Positions 33,207 to 45,418 of a stretch of 49,847 nt of DNA are shown here, one piece after another; position 1 is the stretch's first letter, and each line of letters opens with the position of its first letter. A program made the translations under genes and the position numbers. The DNA lies in assembly GCA_913060475.1 (NCBI GenBank), contig CAJXSD010000015.1:1-49847 (forward strand), read 5' to 3'. Below the pieces are notes generated by a model. That model did not search any database. It was not told the DNA's origin and saw only the letters and a program-made list of their open reading frames with translations. The stretch is from an uncultured Paracoccaceae bacterium (GTDB lineage: Bacteria; Pseudomonadota; Alphaproteobacteria; Rhodobacterales; Rhodobacteraceae).

Positions 33207-34565
33207 ATGACGCAAGATCAATGGGGACAGCTTAAGCAATCCATGTTAAGGACTGTTGGTGAAAACAGCTTCAAAAACTGGATTGACCCATTGCAGTTCC
33301 ACGATATGCAAGATGGCGTCGCTGTTATTTCCGTCCCTACGAATTTCTTGGGCAACTATGTGTCCCAGAATTTTTCCGACATGATTTTGCACCAATTCAG
33401 CCAACTGGATCCCACGGTGCGCCGCTTGCGGTTCCAAGTTTTATCCAAAGACACCCAGCCCCGTCCTGCGCGGACGACATCGGCCGCCGCACCCACAGTG
33501 CCCGAGGCACAGACCGACAGCGATCTGCCCGGTGCACCACTGGATCCGCGCTTTACCTTTGACACCTTTGTGGTGGGCAAACCCAACGAATTGGCCCATG
33601 CCGCTGCCCGTCGCGTGGGCAAGGGCGAAGCTGTCAGTTTTAACCCATTGTTTTTATATGGCGGCGTTGGTTTGGGTAAAACCCACCTGATGCATGCGAT
33701 TGCCTGGGATTTGCACATCAACCGCCCCGATTTGAATGTGGTGTATCTGTCTGCCGAACAATTTATGTACCGTTTTGTTCAGGCATTGCGCGACCGCAAA
33801 ATGATGGATTTCAAACAACTGTTCCGATCTGTCGATGTTTTGATGGTTGATGACGTGCAATTCATCGCCGGCAAAGACAGCACACAAGAGGAATTTTTCC
33901 ACACCTTTAACGCGCTGGTCGATCAGAACAAACAAATCATCATTTCGGCCGATCGCGCCCCCGGTGAAATCAAAGATCTAGAGGAACGCATCAAAAGCCG
34001 CCTGCAATGCGGGTTGGTTGTGGATCTGCACCCAACCGATTATGAACTGCGCCTAGGGATTTTACAGTCCAAGGTGGACCAGCATCGCAAATCCTATCCT
34101 GAATTGACGATTGATCCGCATGTGTTGGAATTCTTGGCCCATCGCATTTCAAAAAACGTGCGCGTGCTTGAGGGCGCCTTGACTCGCCTCTTTGCCTTTG
34201 CATCGCTGATCGGGCGCGACATCACGCTTGAGGTGGCGCAGGATTGTTTGGCCGACATTTTGCGCGCCTCGGAACGCAAAATCACGGTCGAGGAAATTCA
34301 ACGCAAGGTGGCCGAACATTACAACATTCGTCTGTCCGATATGATTGGACCGAAACGGCTGCGCACCTATGCCCGCCCACGTCAAATTGCCATGTATCTG
34401 GCAAAACAAATGACCAGCCGCAGCCTGCCTGAAATTGGCCGCCGATTTGGCGGACGCGATCACACCACTGTTTTGCATGGTGTAAAACGCATCGAAGAAC
34501 TGAAAGTCCAAGACGGCCAAATCGCCGAAGATCTGGAAATGCTGCGCCGCGCCCTAGAAGCCTAG
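33207..34565 (+). CDS. dnaA: Chromosomal replication initiator DnaA
   Basis: A 452-residue AAA+ initiator that binds and melts oriC. Domain I begins WGQLKQSMLRTVGENSF. A short acidic linker follows. Domain III carries Walker A (GGVGLGKTHLMHA), Walker B (VLMVDDVQF) and sensor motifs. Domain IV has the DNA-binding signature (GGRDHTTVLHGVKRIEEL). I prefer the ATG at 33207, which gives MTQDQWGQL as in relatives; ATG 33186 or TTG 33159 would add 7-16 residues with no match to the family. It is followed by dnaN after a 127-bp gap with a possible promoter. Confidence 0.97.
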   Translation: MTQDQWGQLKQSMLRTVGENSFKNWIDPLQFHDMQDGVAVISVPTNFLGNYVSQNFSDMILHQFSQLDPTVRRLRFQVLSKDTQPRPARTTSAAAPTVPEAQTDSDLPGAPLDPRFTFDTFVVGKPNELAHAAARRVGKGEAVSFNPLFLYGGVGLGKTHLMHAIAWDLHINRPDLNVVYLSAEQFMYRFVQALRDRKMMDFKQLFRSVDVLMVDDVQFIAGKDSTQEEFFHTFNALVDQNKQIIISADRAPGEIKDLEERIKSRLQCGLVVDLHPTDYELRLGILQSKVDQHRKSYPELTIDPHVLEFLAHRISKNVRVLEGALTRLFAFASLIGRDITLEVAQDCLADILRASERKITVEEIQRKVAEHYNIRLSDMIGPKRLRTYARPRQIAMYLAKQMTSRSLPEIGRRFGGRDHTTVLHGVKRIEELKVQDGQIAEDLEMLRRALEA

Positions 34566-34692
34566 GGTGCCGCCCGCCTTGGGGGAATTTGCCCCTAAAA
34601 ACCGTGTTTATTTCTGCGTTTTGACAAGAAAACGCTTGAGCCTGCCAACAGATCGGCTACCTTAGGGATCCGGAATTAAAGGAGCAGGGATC

Positions 34693-35811
34693 ATGAAACT
34701 GAGCATCGAACGCGCCACATTGTTAAAGGCTGTGTCTCAGGCACAATCAGTTGTGGAACGCCGCAACACGATTCCCATTCTGGCCAATGTCTTGATCGAG
34801 GCCGAAGGCGACACAGCCTCGTTCCGCGCGACCGATTTGGACATCGAAGTCGTCGACAAAGCAAACGCACATATCGAACGTGCGGGTGCCACAACGGTGT
34901 CGGCGGTGACATTGCACGAAATCGTGCGCAAATTGCCCGATGGCGCGTTGGTCACATTGACAGACGACAGCGCAACAGGCCGCCTGACCGTCGAAGCGGG
35001 CCGTTCAAATTTTTCATTGGCCACCCTGCCCAAAGAGGATTTCCCCGTCATGGCGACGTCGGAATATACGGCCAATTTCTCGGCCCCTGCGCCCGTGCTG
35101 CGCCGCCTGTTTGATAAATCAAAATTCGCCATCTCGACCGAGGAAACACGCTATTACCTGAATGGGGTCTATATGCATGTGGCTGACGCAGATGGGGGGC
35201 AGGTGCTGCGCTGTGTTGCCACCGATGGCCACCGCTTGGCGCGCATTGATGCCGATCTGCCTGATGGGGCGGCGGGGACACCAGGTGTCATTGTACCACG
35301 CAAAACGGTCGCAGAACTGCGCAAACTGTTGGACGATGATGACATGCAAATCGCGGTGTCTGTGTCCGAAACCAAGGTGCGGTTTGCAACACCGTCTATC
35401 ACCCTGACATCCAAGGTGATTGATGGCACCTTCCCGGATTACACACGCGTCATTCCAACCGGCAACACCCGCCGGCTAGAGGTTGACGCAAATGATTTTG
35501 CCAAGGCCGTGGATCGTGTGGCAACCGTATCATCCGAACGTTCACGCGCGGTGAAATTGTCGCTGGACGAAGATCGGCTGGTCCTGTCGGTAAATTCCCC
35601 CGACAGCGGCGCCGCAGAAGAAGAGCTGGCCGTGGCCTATGCGGACGAACCCTTGGAAATCGGGTTCAACGCGAAATACCTACTGGAAATTGCCAGCCAG
35701 GTTGACCGCGAAAACGCTGTGTTCATGTTCAATTCATCAGGCGACCCAACCCTGATGCGCGAAGGCAATGACACAACGGCCGTCTATCTGGTCATGCCGA
35801 TGCGCGTATAA
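34693..35811 (+). CDS. dnaN: DNA polymerase III beta subunit (sliding clamp)
   Basis: A 372-residue clamp loaded on primed DNA to tether polymerase III. Three DNA-clamp domains are seen in order: it begins MKLSIERATLLKAVSQAQSV, contains the conserved YYLNGVYMH segment and the hydrophobic cleft region, and ends DPTLMREG...YLVMPMRV. AAGGAGCAGG precedes the ATG. The 127-bp gap upstream holds TTGAGC-N16-TACCTT as a candidate promoter. recF follows after 50 bp. Confidence 0.98.
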   Translation: MKLSIERATLLKAVSQAQSVVERRNTIPILANVLIEAEGDTASFRATDLDIEVVDKANAHIERAGATTVSAVTLHEIVRKLPDGALVTLTDDSATGRLTVEAGRSNFSLATLPKEDFPVMATSEYTANFSAPAPVLRRLFDKSKFAISTEETRYYLNGVYMHVADADGGQVLRCVATDGHRLARIDADLPDGAAGTPGVIVPRKTVAELRKLLDDDDMQIAVSVSETKVRFATPSITLTSKVIDGTFPDYTRVIPTGNTRRLEVDANDFAKAVDRVATVSSERSRAVKLSLDEDRLVLSVNSPDSGAAEEELAVAYADEPLEIGFNAKYLLEIASQVDRENAVFMFNSSGDPTLMREGNDTTAVYLVMPMRV

Positions 35812-35861
35812 CCGGGCCTGAATGCCCACGGTTCACGATTTGTCACAATGGCGCTAGGGTC

Positions 35862-36970
35862 ATGTTGTATCTTAACGAATTGACCCTGTCGCATTTTCGG
35901 TCGCACAAATTCAGCCGCCTGCATTTAGACGGACGACCCGTTGCGATTTATGGCGCGAACGGGTCTGGTAAAACCAATATCCTTGAGGCTGTATCCCTGT
36001 TTTCCCCCGGCCGTGGAATGCGCCGCGCCAGCGCATCCGATATGACCCGCCGACCCGAGGCATTGGGCTGGAAAATCACCGGCACACTGACACGCGGACA
36101 TCGCAGCTATGCCATTGATATAAAATCGGAAAATGGCGCAGCGCGGCGGGTTGATCTAGACGAAAAACCCATCGCACAAACGGCATTGGCCGCCCTGTCA
36201 CAGGTGATTTGGCTAGTGCCCAATATGGACCGACTGTGGACCGAAGGCGCCGAAAACAGACGCCGTTTTTTGGACCGTATGGCGCTCAGCTTTGATGCCA
36301 GCCACGCCGAGGCCAGCCTTGCATATGAAAAAGCGATGCGTGAGCGCAACCGTTTGTTAAAGGATCAGGTGCGTGATCCGCATTGGTATCGTGCCTTAGA
36401 ACGGCAAATGGCCCAAAGCGGCTGCCAAATCCACGCGGCGCGGCTGCACACATTGGCCCAGATTACCGCAGCGCAGAATAATGCCGACACCGCCTTTCCC
36501 GCGGCAGATCTGGCCTTGGATCAGGGTCAGGGGGATATGCCTGACACAATCGATGATTTCATCACAGCACTGGCAGACAGTCGTGGGCAGGATTTGGCAG
36601 CCGGACGCACCCTGATCGGGCCGCATCGGTCGGATATGTTGGGGCGCTATGCCGCCAAGGACATCGACGCCAAAGACTGTTCGACCGGCGAACAAAAGGC
36701 ATTGCTGGTATCCATGATCTTGGCCAATGCCCGCGCCTTGGCCCACCAGACACAAACCCCACCGATGATCTTACTGGACGAGGTATCCGCACATCTGGAT
36801 GCGGGGCGACGCGCCGATTTATACGATGAAATTTGCGCCCTGGGCGCCCAGGCGTGGTTGACGGGCACCGGCCCCGAATTGTTTCACGAATTGGGCAGCC
36901 GCGCACAATATATTTCCGTTTCGGATCAGGGCGGTATATCGGAAATCACCCAACACGAGGCGGCAGCACA

Positions 36971-36974
<4 letters not shown>
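35862..36974 (+). CDS. recF: DNA replication and repair protein RecF
   Basis: A 370-residue SMC-like ATPase that helps load RecA at gaps. Walker A is GANGSGKTNILEAVSLF near residue 30. The ABC-type signature region is STGEQKALLVSMILA, and Walker B is MILLDEVSAHLD near residue 305. The first 10 residues (MLYLNELTLSHFRSH) are typical. It overlaps the LysE-family gene by ATGA, so the two are translationally coupled. Confidence 0.96.
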
Positions 36975-40088
<3,114 letters not shown>

Positions 40089-40091
40089 TGG

Positions 40092-40114
40092 AAAGGCCGG
40101 TTTATCCGGCCTTT
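40092..40114. terminator. Bidirectional terminator between gyrB and the aldolase gene
   Basis: A 9-bp perfect stem (AAAGGCCGG/CCGGCCTTT) with a TTTAT loop and T runs on both strands. It is 4 nt after gyrB and just downstream of the convergent threonine aldolase gene. Confidence 0.92.
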
Positions 40115-41155
40115 TTACTGCAGCAGTGCGATAAATTGGTCGATCTGCGATTTGTCCAGGGACCAGTCGCAGACAAACCGGCATTTCACAAGGTCGGCGT
40201 TCTGCGCGGTTTCCAAATCCCCCCACAGATAATATTGCGCCCCCGCCGCAAAGGCGCGGTCATGTAATGGCTTGGGCATATAGGCGAACATCAAATTCGC
40301 CTGGGGATAGTGCAGAAATGAAACCTCGGAAAGGGTCGATAATCCGGACGCCAAATGGGCCGCATTGTCATTCGCACGCCGCGCCAGATCCAGCCACAAA
40401 TCATCCGTCAGATAGGCCAACATCTGTGCCGATAAATACCGATGTTTGGAAAACAAATGCCCCCCGCGTTTGCGGCGCAATTCAAATTCCCACGCCTTGG
40501 CCGGATCGAAAAATATCACGGCCTCAACACCCATCAGACCATTTTTTGTCCCGCCAAAACTGACGGCATCAATCCCCGCCTTCCACGTCATTTCAGCCGC
40601 GGAACACCCCAAAGACACCAGCGCATTGGTAAATCGCGCGCCATCCATATGCACCGGCAAACCATAGGATTGCGCCACAGCACATAGCGCAGAGATTTCA
40701 TCCAGCGTATAAACCCGCCCCTGTTCGGTGACTTGGGTTATTGAAACAGGGCCACGCTGCGGGCCATGAACACCACGGGTTTGTTCGGCCTCAATCGCAA
40801 CGCGCAACTGGTCCGGCGTTATTTTATCACTATCCCCCACCAAGGTCAGCTTGGCCCCGCCCATGTAAAATTCAGGCGCATTACACTCGTCTTCGTGGAT
40901 ATGGGCCACAGGCGAACAAAACACCGTATCCCATGGGTTCGCCAAGGTTGCCAAGGCCAACGAATTTGCCGCCGTACCGGTCGCCACCAAATACACGGCC
41001 GCATCCGGTGCTTCAAAAATCTCGCGTATTTTCGCCTGTACGGCCTGGTTTATCGTATCCGCGCCATAGCCCGATTGATACCCCTGGTTCGCCTCGGCTA
41101 GGGCCGCCAAAACCTGCGCAGGAACGGGTCCGGTATTGTCAGATGCAAAAAACAT
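40115..41155 (-). CDS. ltaE: Low-specificity L-threonine aldolase
   Basis: A 346-residue fold-type I PLP enzyme that cleaves threonine or allo-threonine to glycine and acetaldehyde. Visible are the SDNTGPVPAQVL N-terminus, SGYGADT, the ATGTAANSLAL phosphate-binding region, VHMDGARF with the Asp that binds the PLP ring, and SFGGTKNGLMG with the Schiff-base Lys. The length and order match the threonine aldolase/beta-eliminating lyase family. The next gene upstream on the minus strand, the YcgN-like gene, ends at 41156, directly abutting this start. Confidence 0.93.
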   Translation of the reverse strand: MFFASDNTGPVPAQVLAALAEANQGYQSGYGADTINQAVQAKIREIFEAPDAAVYLVATGTAANSLALATLANPWDTVFCSPVAHIHEDECNAPEFYMGGAKLTLVGDSDKITPDQLRVAIEAEQTRGVHGPQRGPVSITQVTEQGRVYTLDEISALCAVAQSYGLPVHMDGARFTNALVSLGCSAAEMTWKAGIDAVSFGGTKNGLMGVEAVIFFDPAKAWEFELRRKRGGHLFSKHRYLSAQMLAYLTDDLWLDLARRANDNAAHLASGLSTLSEVSFLHYPQANLMFAYMPKPLHDRAFAAGAQYYLWGDLETAQNADLVKCRFVCDWSLDKSQIDQFIALLQ

Positions 41156-41629
41156 TTATCGCGGTTCCTCTATCAAATGGTCTTCCCAATCATCTTCGTC
41201 CACTTCGAATTCGGGCACCGTGCGCCCACGCATCGATACGCCTGCATCATGAACAGTTTCCGGATCACCCGAAATCAGCGGATGCCAATTTGGCAATGGC
41301 TTGCCCTGCCACACCAACCGATAGGCACAGGTCCGCGGCATCCAATAGGCATGTTCGTCAATGTTATCGGGCCGCAAAACAATGCATTCCGGCACAAACT
41401 GATGGCGGATGTCGTACTGACCACATTTACAGGTGGCATCATCAAACAACCGACAGGCCACGCGGGTCAGATACACACGCCCCGTCTCTTCGTCTTCAAT
41501 TTTGTTCAAACAACATTTGCCACAACCATCACACAACGCTTCCCATTCACGCTTGGACAACTTGGCCATTGGCTTCTTTTCCCAAAACCGATGGGCCAAT
41601 CCGTCACGATTGATGGGATCACTGCTCAT
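41156..41629 (-). CDS. YcgN/UPF0260-family cysteine-cluster protein
   Basis: A 157-residue protein with the cysteine clusters CDGCGKCCLNKIED and CRLFDDATCKC typical of the YcgN (UPF0260) family, followed by a RTCAYRLVWQGKPLPNWHPLISGD segment that is strongly conserved. The clusters suggest metal or Fe-S binding; the function is not established. I use the ATG at 41629, which overlaps the ribF stop (ATGA). A longer in-frame start at 41662 would lie inside ribF. The C-terminus is acidic (DEDDWEDHL). Confidence 0.88.
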   Translation of the reverse strand: MSSDPINRDGLAHRFWEKKPMAKLSKREWEALCDGCGKCCLNKIEDEETGRVYLTRVACRLFDDATCKCGQYDIRHQFVPECIVLRPDNIDEHAYWMPRTCAYRLVWQGKPLPNWHPLISGDPETVHDAGVSMRGRTVPEFEVDEDDWEDHLIEEPR

Positions 41630-42564
41630 AATTTGGCCAATATATCCCGGGCTGTGGCGCAATCTTGTTCCATCTGGTCGATCAAGGCCTGCAACCCGTC
41701 AAATTTCAACTCGGGACGCAAAAAATCGACCAAACCAACCGATAGCTTGGCCCCATATAAATCACCCGAAAAATCAAAGATAAAGGTTTCCAAGTTCGGC
41801 GTATTTTCCCCAAACATTGGTCGCACCCCCAACGACGCGGCTCCATGATAACTGCCCCGAAATGGACCATCCAGAACCTCAACCAGCACGGCATAAACGC
41901 CCAGCTTGGGCAGATGCAGCCCATCAACGGACATATTGGCCGTCGGGTATCCCAATTCGCGCCCGCGCTGCTCTCCCCCGATCACGGGGCCCTCAATGCG
42001 ATGCCAATGCCCCAATTGTTCGGCTGCATCACGGGGCCGCCCCTCAGACAGGGCCTGTCGGATGGATGTGGATGAAACCTGCCCTTGACCTGCCTCTAAC
42101 AGGGGGACCACCGTAACACCAAATCCCATCTCTCGCCCAAAGGCTTGCAAATCCTCAACGGTGCCGGCGCGCGCCTGACCAAAACAAAAATCCGCCCCAA
42201 CCACAATATGGCGCAGCCCTAATCCATCACAGATGACATTTTGCGCAAATTCACGCGGGCTCAGCGCAGCCATGGCAGCGTTGAAATTCAACTCATACAG
42301 CCGCTCAACCCCCAAACGCTGCAACCGTGTTGCACGGGCCTGCGACCCCATCAAACGAAAACTGGGGGCTTTGGGCTGAAAATATTCGCGCGGGTGCGGC
42401 TGAAACGTCAACACACCCAGCGGCGCATCAATCGCATCCCCAGCCGAACGCGCCAAATCAATAACGGCTTGATGCCCTAAATGCACACCGTCAAAGTTGC
42501 CAATCGCAACACTCGCCCCACGATCCTGAGGCGCAACAAAATGATAATCACGAATAATTCTCAT
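41626..42564 (-). CDS. ribF: Bifunctional riboflavin kinase/FAD synthetase
   Basis: A 312-residue enzyme that phosphorylates riboflavin to FMN and adenylates FMN to FAD. The N-terminal nucleotidyltransferase domain has VAIGNFDGVHLGHQAVI (the GxFDGxHxGH motif), FQPHPRE, VVGADFCFGQARAG and the ISSTxIR-like VSSTSIRQALSEG. The C-terminal flavokinase domain has RGRELGYPTANMSVD and the LETFIFDFSGDLYG element. A hairpin (CTTGCG/CGCAAG arms) lies just before the start. No FMN riboswitch is seen. Confidence 0.96.
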   Translation of the reverse strand: MRIIRDYHFVAPQDRGASVAIGNFDGVHLGHQAVIDLARSAGDAIDAPLGVLTFQPHPREYFQPKAPSFRLMGSQARATRLQRLGVERLYELNFNAAMAALSPREFAQNVICDGLGLRHIVVGADFCFGQARAGTVEDLQAFGREMGFGVTVVPLLEAGQGQVSSTSIRQALSEGRPRDAAEQLGHWHRIEGPVIGGEQRGRELGYPTANMSVDGLHLPKLGVYAVLVEVLDGPFRGSYHGAASLGVRPMFGENTPNLETFIFDFSGDLYGAKLSVGLVDFLRPELKFDGLQALIDQMEQDCATARDILAKL

Positions 42565-42619
42565 ACCACTTGCGTAGCCCTATCGCCGCCTACACGCAAG
42601 CATCCATTACACAAATTAT

Positions 42620-42687
42620 TCTTTCAGTTTTGCAAAAATACTCGCGGGGGAACTTGGGCGCAGGCCCAAGTGGGGGCGGCAGCCCCC
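42620..42687 (-). repeat. Double-hairpin intergenic repeat, copy 2
   Basis: After the maoC stop on the minus strand: hairpin GGGGGC/GCCCCC (42672-42687), then an 8-bp hairpin ACTTGGGC/GCCCAAGT (42652-42671), then GAGTATTTTTG and CAAAACTGAAAGAA. It has the same plan, orientation and tail as the copy at 6901-6965. It probably acts as a terminator for maoC and lies before ribF. Confidence 0.7.
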
Positions 42688-42699
42688 TATGCCCCAAAC

Positions 42700-43143
42700 C
42701 TAGTCGAACTTCCGGCTTGGCGCCAACACCATCGCCTCGCCAACCAACACCTTCTTGCCATCAACTTCGCATTTGCATTCCAATGTAACACGGCGCTTGT
42801 CGATCTGGATGCCGGTCACTTTGACCTCGGCATACACCAAATCACCGGGACGAACAGGGGCCAAAAATTTCAGATTTTGGCTCATGTAAATCGTGCCATG
42901 CCCCGGCAGTTGCTCTCCGATTACCGCTGAAATCAGCCCTGCAGTCAGCATACCGTGGGCGATGCGACCTTCGAAAATGGTGTCTTGGGCATATTGGTCA
43001 TCCAAATGCACAGGGTTGTGGTCGGTGGACACCTCGGCAAACAGCTCGATATCGCGGTCCGTGACCTGTTTGCGCAGGTAACGGGTCATGCCCATTTCGA
43101 TATCTTCGATACAAATTGTGCCGCGTGGTAGATTGTCCAACAT
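42700..43143 (-). CDS. MaoC-like hotdog dehydratase
   Basis: A 147-residue protein of the MaoC/R-specific enoyl-CoA hydratase family. It has the catalytic Asp-His pair in FAEVSTDHNPVHLD, followed by GRIAHGMLTAGLISAVIGEQLPG. These enzymes hydrate trans-2-enoyl-CoA to (R)-3-hydroxyacyl-CoA, or act on related acyl substrates; the precise role (polyhydroxyalkanoate supply, degradation or other) is not fixed by sequence. The length is normal for single-domain members. Confidence 0.88.
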   Translation of the reverse strand: MLDNLPRGTICIEDIEMGMTRYLRKQVTDRDIELFAEVSTDHNPVHLDDQYAQDTIFEGRIAHGMLTAGLISAVIGEQLPGHGTIYMSQNLKFLAPVRPGDLVYAEVKVTGIQIDKRRVTLECKCEVDGKKVLVGEAMVLAPSRKFD

Positions 43144-43235
43144 TATGCCCTCTGCAGTCTGCGCGAAATAAATTGACGAAATAAACTCGCCCCTTGAAAC
43201 ATTATTACTTTGCAGATGCAGAAAAAATCAAGTCC

Positions 43236-44105
43236 CTAACGTAGAAATCCAATGGAATATTTTGGATCATACCCCGTTTTCGCCAAATAATCCGCCAAGG
43301 CATCGGCATCTGGCTGATCCTGTGTGCGGGTTTCCTGGGCCGCCAATCCACCTGTAATAAACAACGAATCAATTCCTTCGCCCATGGCACCCTGAATGTC
43401 GGTGGTAATTCCGTCACCAATCGCCAAAATGCGATCATCTGCAATATCGACACCCAATGCCGCCAGCCTGCGCCGCGCCAGATCGTAAATGGGGGGATGG
43501 GGTTTGCCGAAATACAATGACGTGCCGCCCATATCGGTGTAATCTTGGGCAATCGCGCCGGCGCACCATTCCCGTGTTTCGCCGCGATCCACCACGATAT
43601 CAGGATTGGCACAGAGCAGCTTTAACCCCTTTTGTTTCGCATAGAGCAGAGGCGCGCGATAATCCTGCGGCGTTTCACCTGTGTATAGTCCTGTACAAAC
43701 GATGCCTTCGGCCTGTTCCAGATCCACGCGATGAATATCAACGGGGTTTTCCAACAGATTGAGCCGCTCAAAAAAACTCAGCTCGCCTTGGGTCCCGATA
43801 AAATATACATTTTGCCCCACGGCCCCCTGAAACATGGCCGATCGCGCGCTGTCGCCAGATGATGCGATCGTGTCCCATGCGGCTCGATCAACGCCGAACC
43901 GGTCCACTTGGCGTTCAACCGAGGCGCGCGGGCGTGGCGAATTGGTGACCAAGACAACCTTGCCCCCCCGACGCCGATAGGCCGCCAGCGCCGCATTGGC
44001 AGCGTCAAAGGCGCGAATTCCATTGTGAACACAGCCCCAAAGATCCACAAACAATGCATCATAATTGTCCGAGATTTCCGAAAGTGCGTTGATAATCTGT
44101 GTCAT
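43236..44105 (-). CDS. HAD-type hydrolase, TIGR01459-like
   Basis: A 289-residue HAD superfamily subclass IIA protein. Motif I is FVDLWGCVHNG with the nucleophilic Asp, motif II VLVTNSPRP, and motif IV/III KPHPPIYDLA...ILAIGDGITTDIQGAMGEG. The DLWGCVHNG start is typical of the TIGR01459 group common in alphaproteobacteria; the substrate is unknown (NagD-type relatives are nucleotidases or phosphoglycolate-type phosphatases). I use the ATG at 44105; an in-frame ATG at 44168 would add 21 residues with no family match. Confidence 0.85.
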   Translation of the reverse strand: MTQIINALSEISDNYDALFVDLWGCVHNGIRAFDAANAALAAYRRRGGKVVLVTNSPRPRASVERQVDRFGVDRAAWDTIASSGDSARSAMFQGAVGQNVYFIGTQGELSFFERLNLLENPVDIHRVDLEQAEGIVCTGLYTGETPQDYRAPLLYAKQKGLKLLCANPDIVVDRGETREWCAGAIAQDYTDMGGTSLYFGKPHPPIYDLARRRLAALGVDIADDRILAIGDGITTDIQGAMGEGIDSLFITGGLAAQETRTQDQPDADALADYLAKTGYDPKYSIGFLR

Positions 44106-44214
44106 AACTTGGGCCTTGTTCTCAGTCCTTTGGATGCCTAATGTATGACGTCTTTGCCCCTGTGCCACAAGGGGCGGAATTGAATTACGGTAACGTTAGA
44201 ACGGGTGCGAAACC

Positions 44215-45405
44215 ATGACAATTGCGATTTATTCGGCTTTGCTCTTTTCGTTTGCGATACTGACCTTTGCCCGCTTTACCCAGTCGCCTTTGTGGATGGC
44301 AACGTTAACGCCGCTTGCCTCGATCATTGGCAGCGGTTTTTTAATAATCGGCCCGATCCTTGGTGCAGAATTTGGCGCGGCGGCACCGGTTGCGATGATG
44401 GTATTATGTGTTTTGGCCTATCTGTTTGGCCATGCGATACGGACCAACATTGCAACCGCAGAAAACGCAGCACCCGGCAGCATCATACACCGCATGGATA
44501 CTGTAGCGTCTTGGGCCTTGGGGCTGGCCTATATTATTTCGGTGACATATTATCTAAACCTGTTTGGCGCATTTTTTATGGATCTGTTGCCCTACACCAA
44601 TCCATATTTGCCCAAGGGGATCACCTCGGCGGTCCTGGTCGGTCTGATGATCCTGGGCTGGATCCAAGGATTTCACGCCCTGGAACGCCTGGAAAAGGTG
44701 ACCGTAACCGTCAAGCTGGCCATCATATGTGCGCTGTTCGTGGCGCTGTCCATTTGGGCGACGCAGACCCTGTCCAGCCCGCCCATACTGCTGACGGGCG
44801 ATGTTGATCTGGGCACGCCTGCACAACTGTTTTTGATTTTCGGGTTGCTGGTCACGGTTCAAGGGTTTGAAACATCCCGCTATATGGGTGCCGATTATCC
44901 CGCACAAACGCGTATTCGGGCAATGCGCCATGCCCAGATCATCACAGGCGTCATCTATATTCTTTATATTTCTTTGCTGGTGTATTTTGTTCCAATGCCG
45001 CCCACGGTCACGTCCGAAACCGAGATTATTACCATCATGGCCCATGTGTCTGGCGCATTACCCCTGTTGTTAATCACCGGGGCATTGGCCGCACAATTCA
45101 GCGCGGCGGTTGCAGATATCGCAGGCGGCGGCGGGTTATTCAGCCAACTGACCAATGGTCGACTGTCCGCCAAAGGCGCCTATGCCCTGATCGCGGGGAT
45201 TGGTTTGGTACTGACGTGGCAGTTTGATGTGTTTGCCATCATCGGATTGGCCAGCCGTGCCTTTGCGTTTTATTATGCCATTCAATCCGGTATTGCGGCA
45301 TGGATCGCCTATAAAAATCGCGCCCGTTTGGGCGCTACAGGTTACACCATGCTAGCGATGCTAGGGGCGTGCATTGTTTTATTTGGTGCATCCGTCGAAG
45401 GCTAG
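44215..45405 (+). CDS. APC-like multi-pass membrane transporter
   Basis: A 396-residue hydrophobic protein with about 11 membrane segments. A Gly-rich helix near residues 35-55 (LASIIGSGFLIIGPILGAEFG) resembles the G[SA]G substrate-binding turn of amino-acid/polyamine/cation permeases, and FGLLVTVQGFETSRYMGADYP resembles the F-E-x motif of the same fold. The substrate is unknown and the family call is by architecture only. It diverges from the HAD gene over 109 bp and ends 13 bp from the convergent ppaC. Confidence 0.7.
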   Translation: MTIAIYSALLFSFAILTFARFTQSPLWMATLTPLASIIGSGFLIIGPILGAEFGAAAPVAMMVLCVLAYLFGHAIRTNIATAENAAPGSIIHRMDTVASWALGLAYIISVTYYLNLFGAFFMDLLPYTNPYLPKGITSAVLVGLMILGWIQGFHALERLEKVTVTVKLAIICALFVALSIWATQTLSSPPILLTGDVDLGTPAQLFLIFGLLVTVQGFETSRYMGADYPAQTRIRAMRHAQIITGVIYILYISLLVYFVPMPPTVTSETEIITIMAHVSGALPLLLITGALAAQFSAAVADIAGGGGLFSQLTNGRLSAKGAYALIAGIGLVLTWQFDVFAIIGLASRAFAFYYAIQSGIAAWIAYKNRARLGATGYTMLAMLGACIVLFGASVEG

Positions 45406-45418
45406 ATGCACCACACCA

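Noticed and set aside
42565..42619. FMN riboswitch before ribF
   Set aside because: The leader is too short and contains only one simple hairpin; none of the conserved FMN aptamer (RFN) sequence is present.
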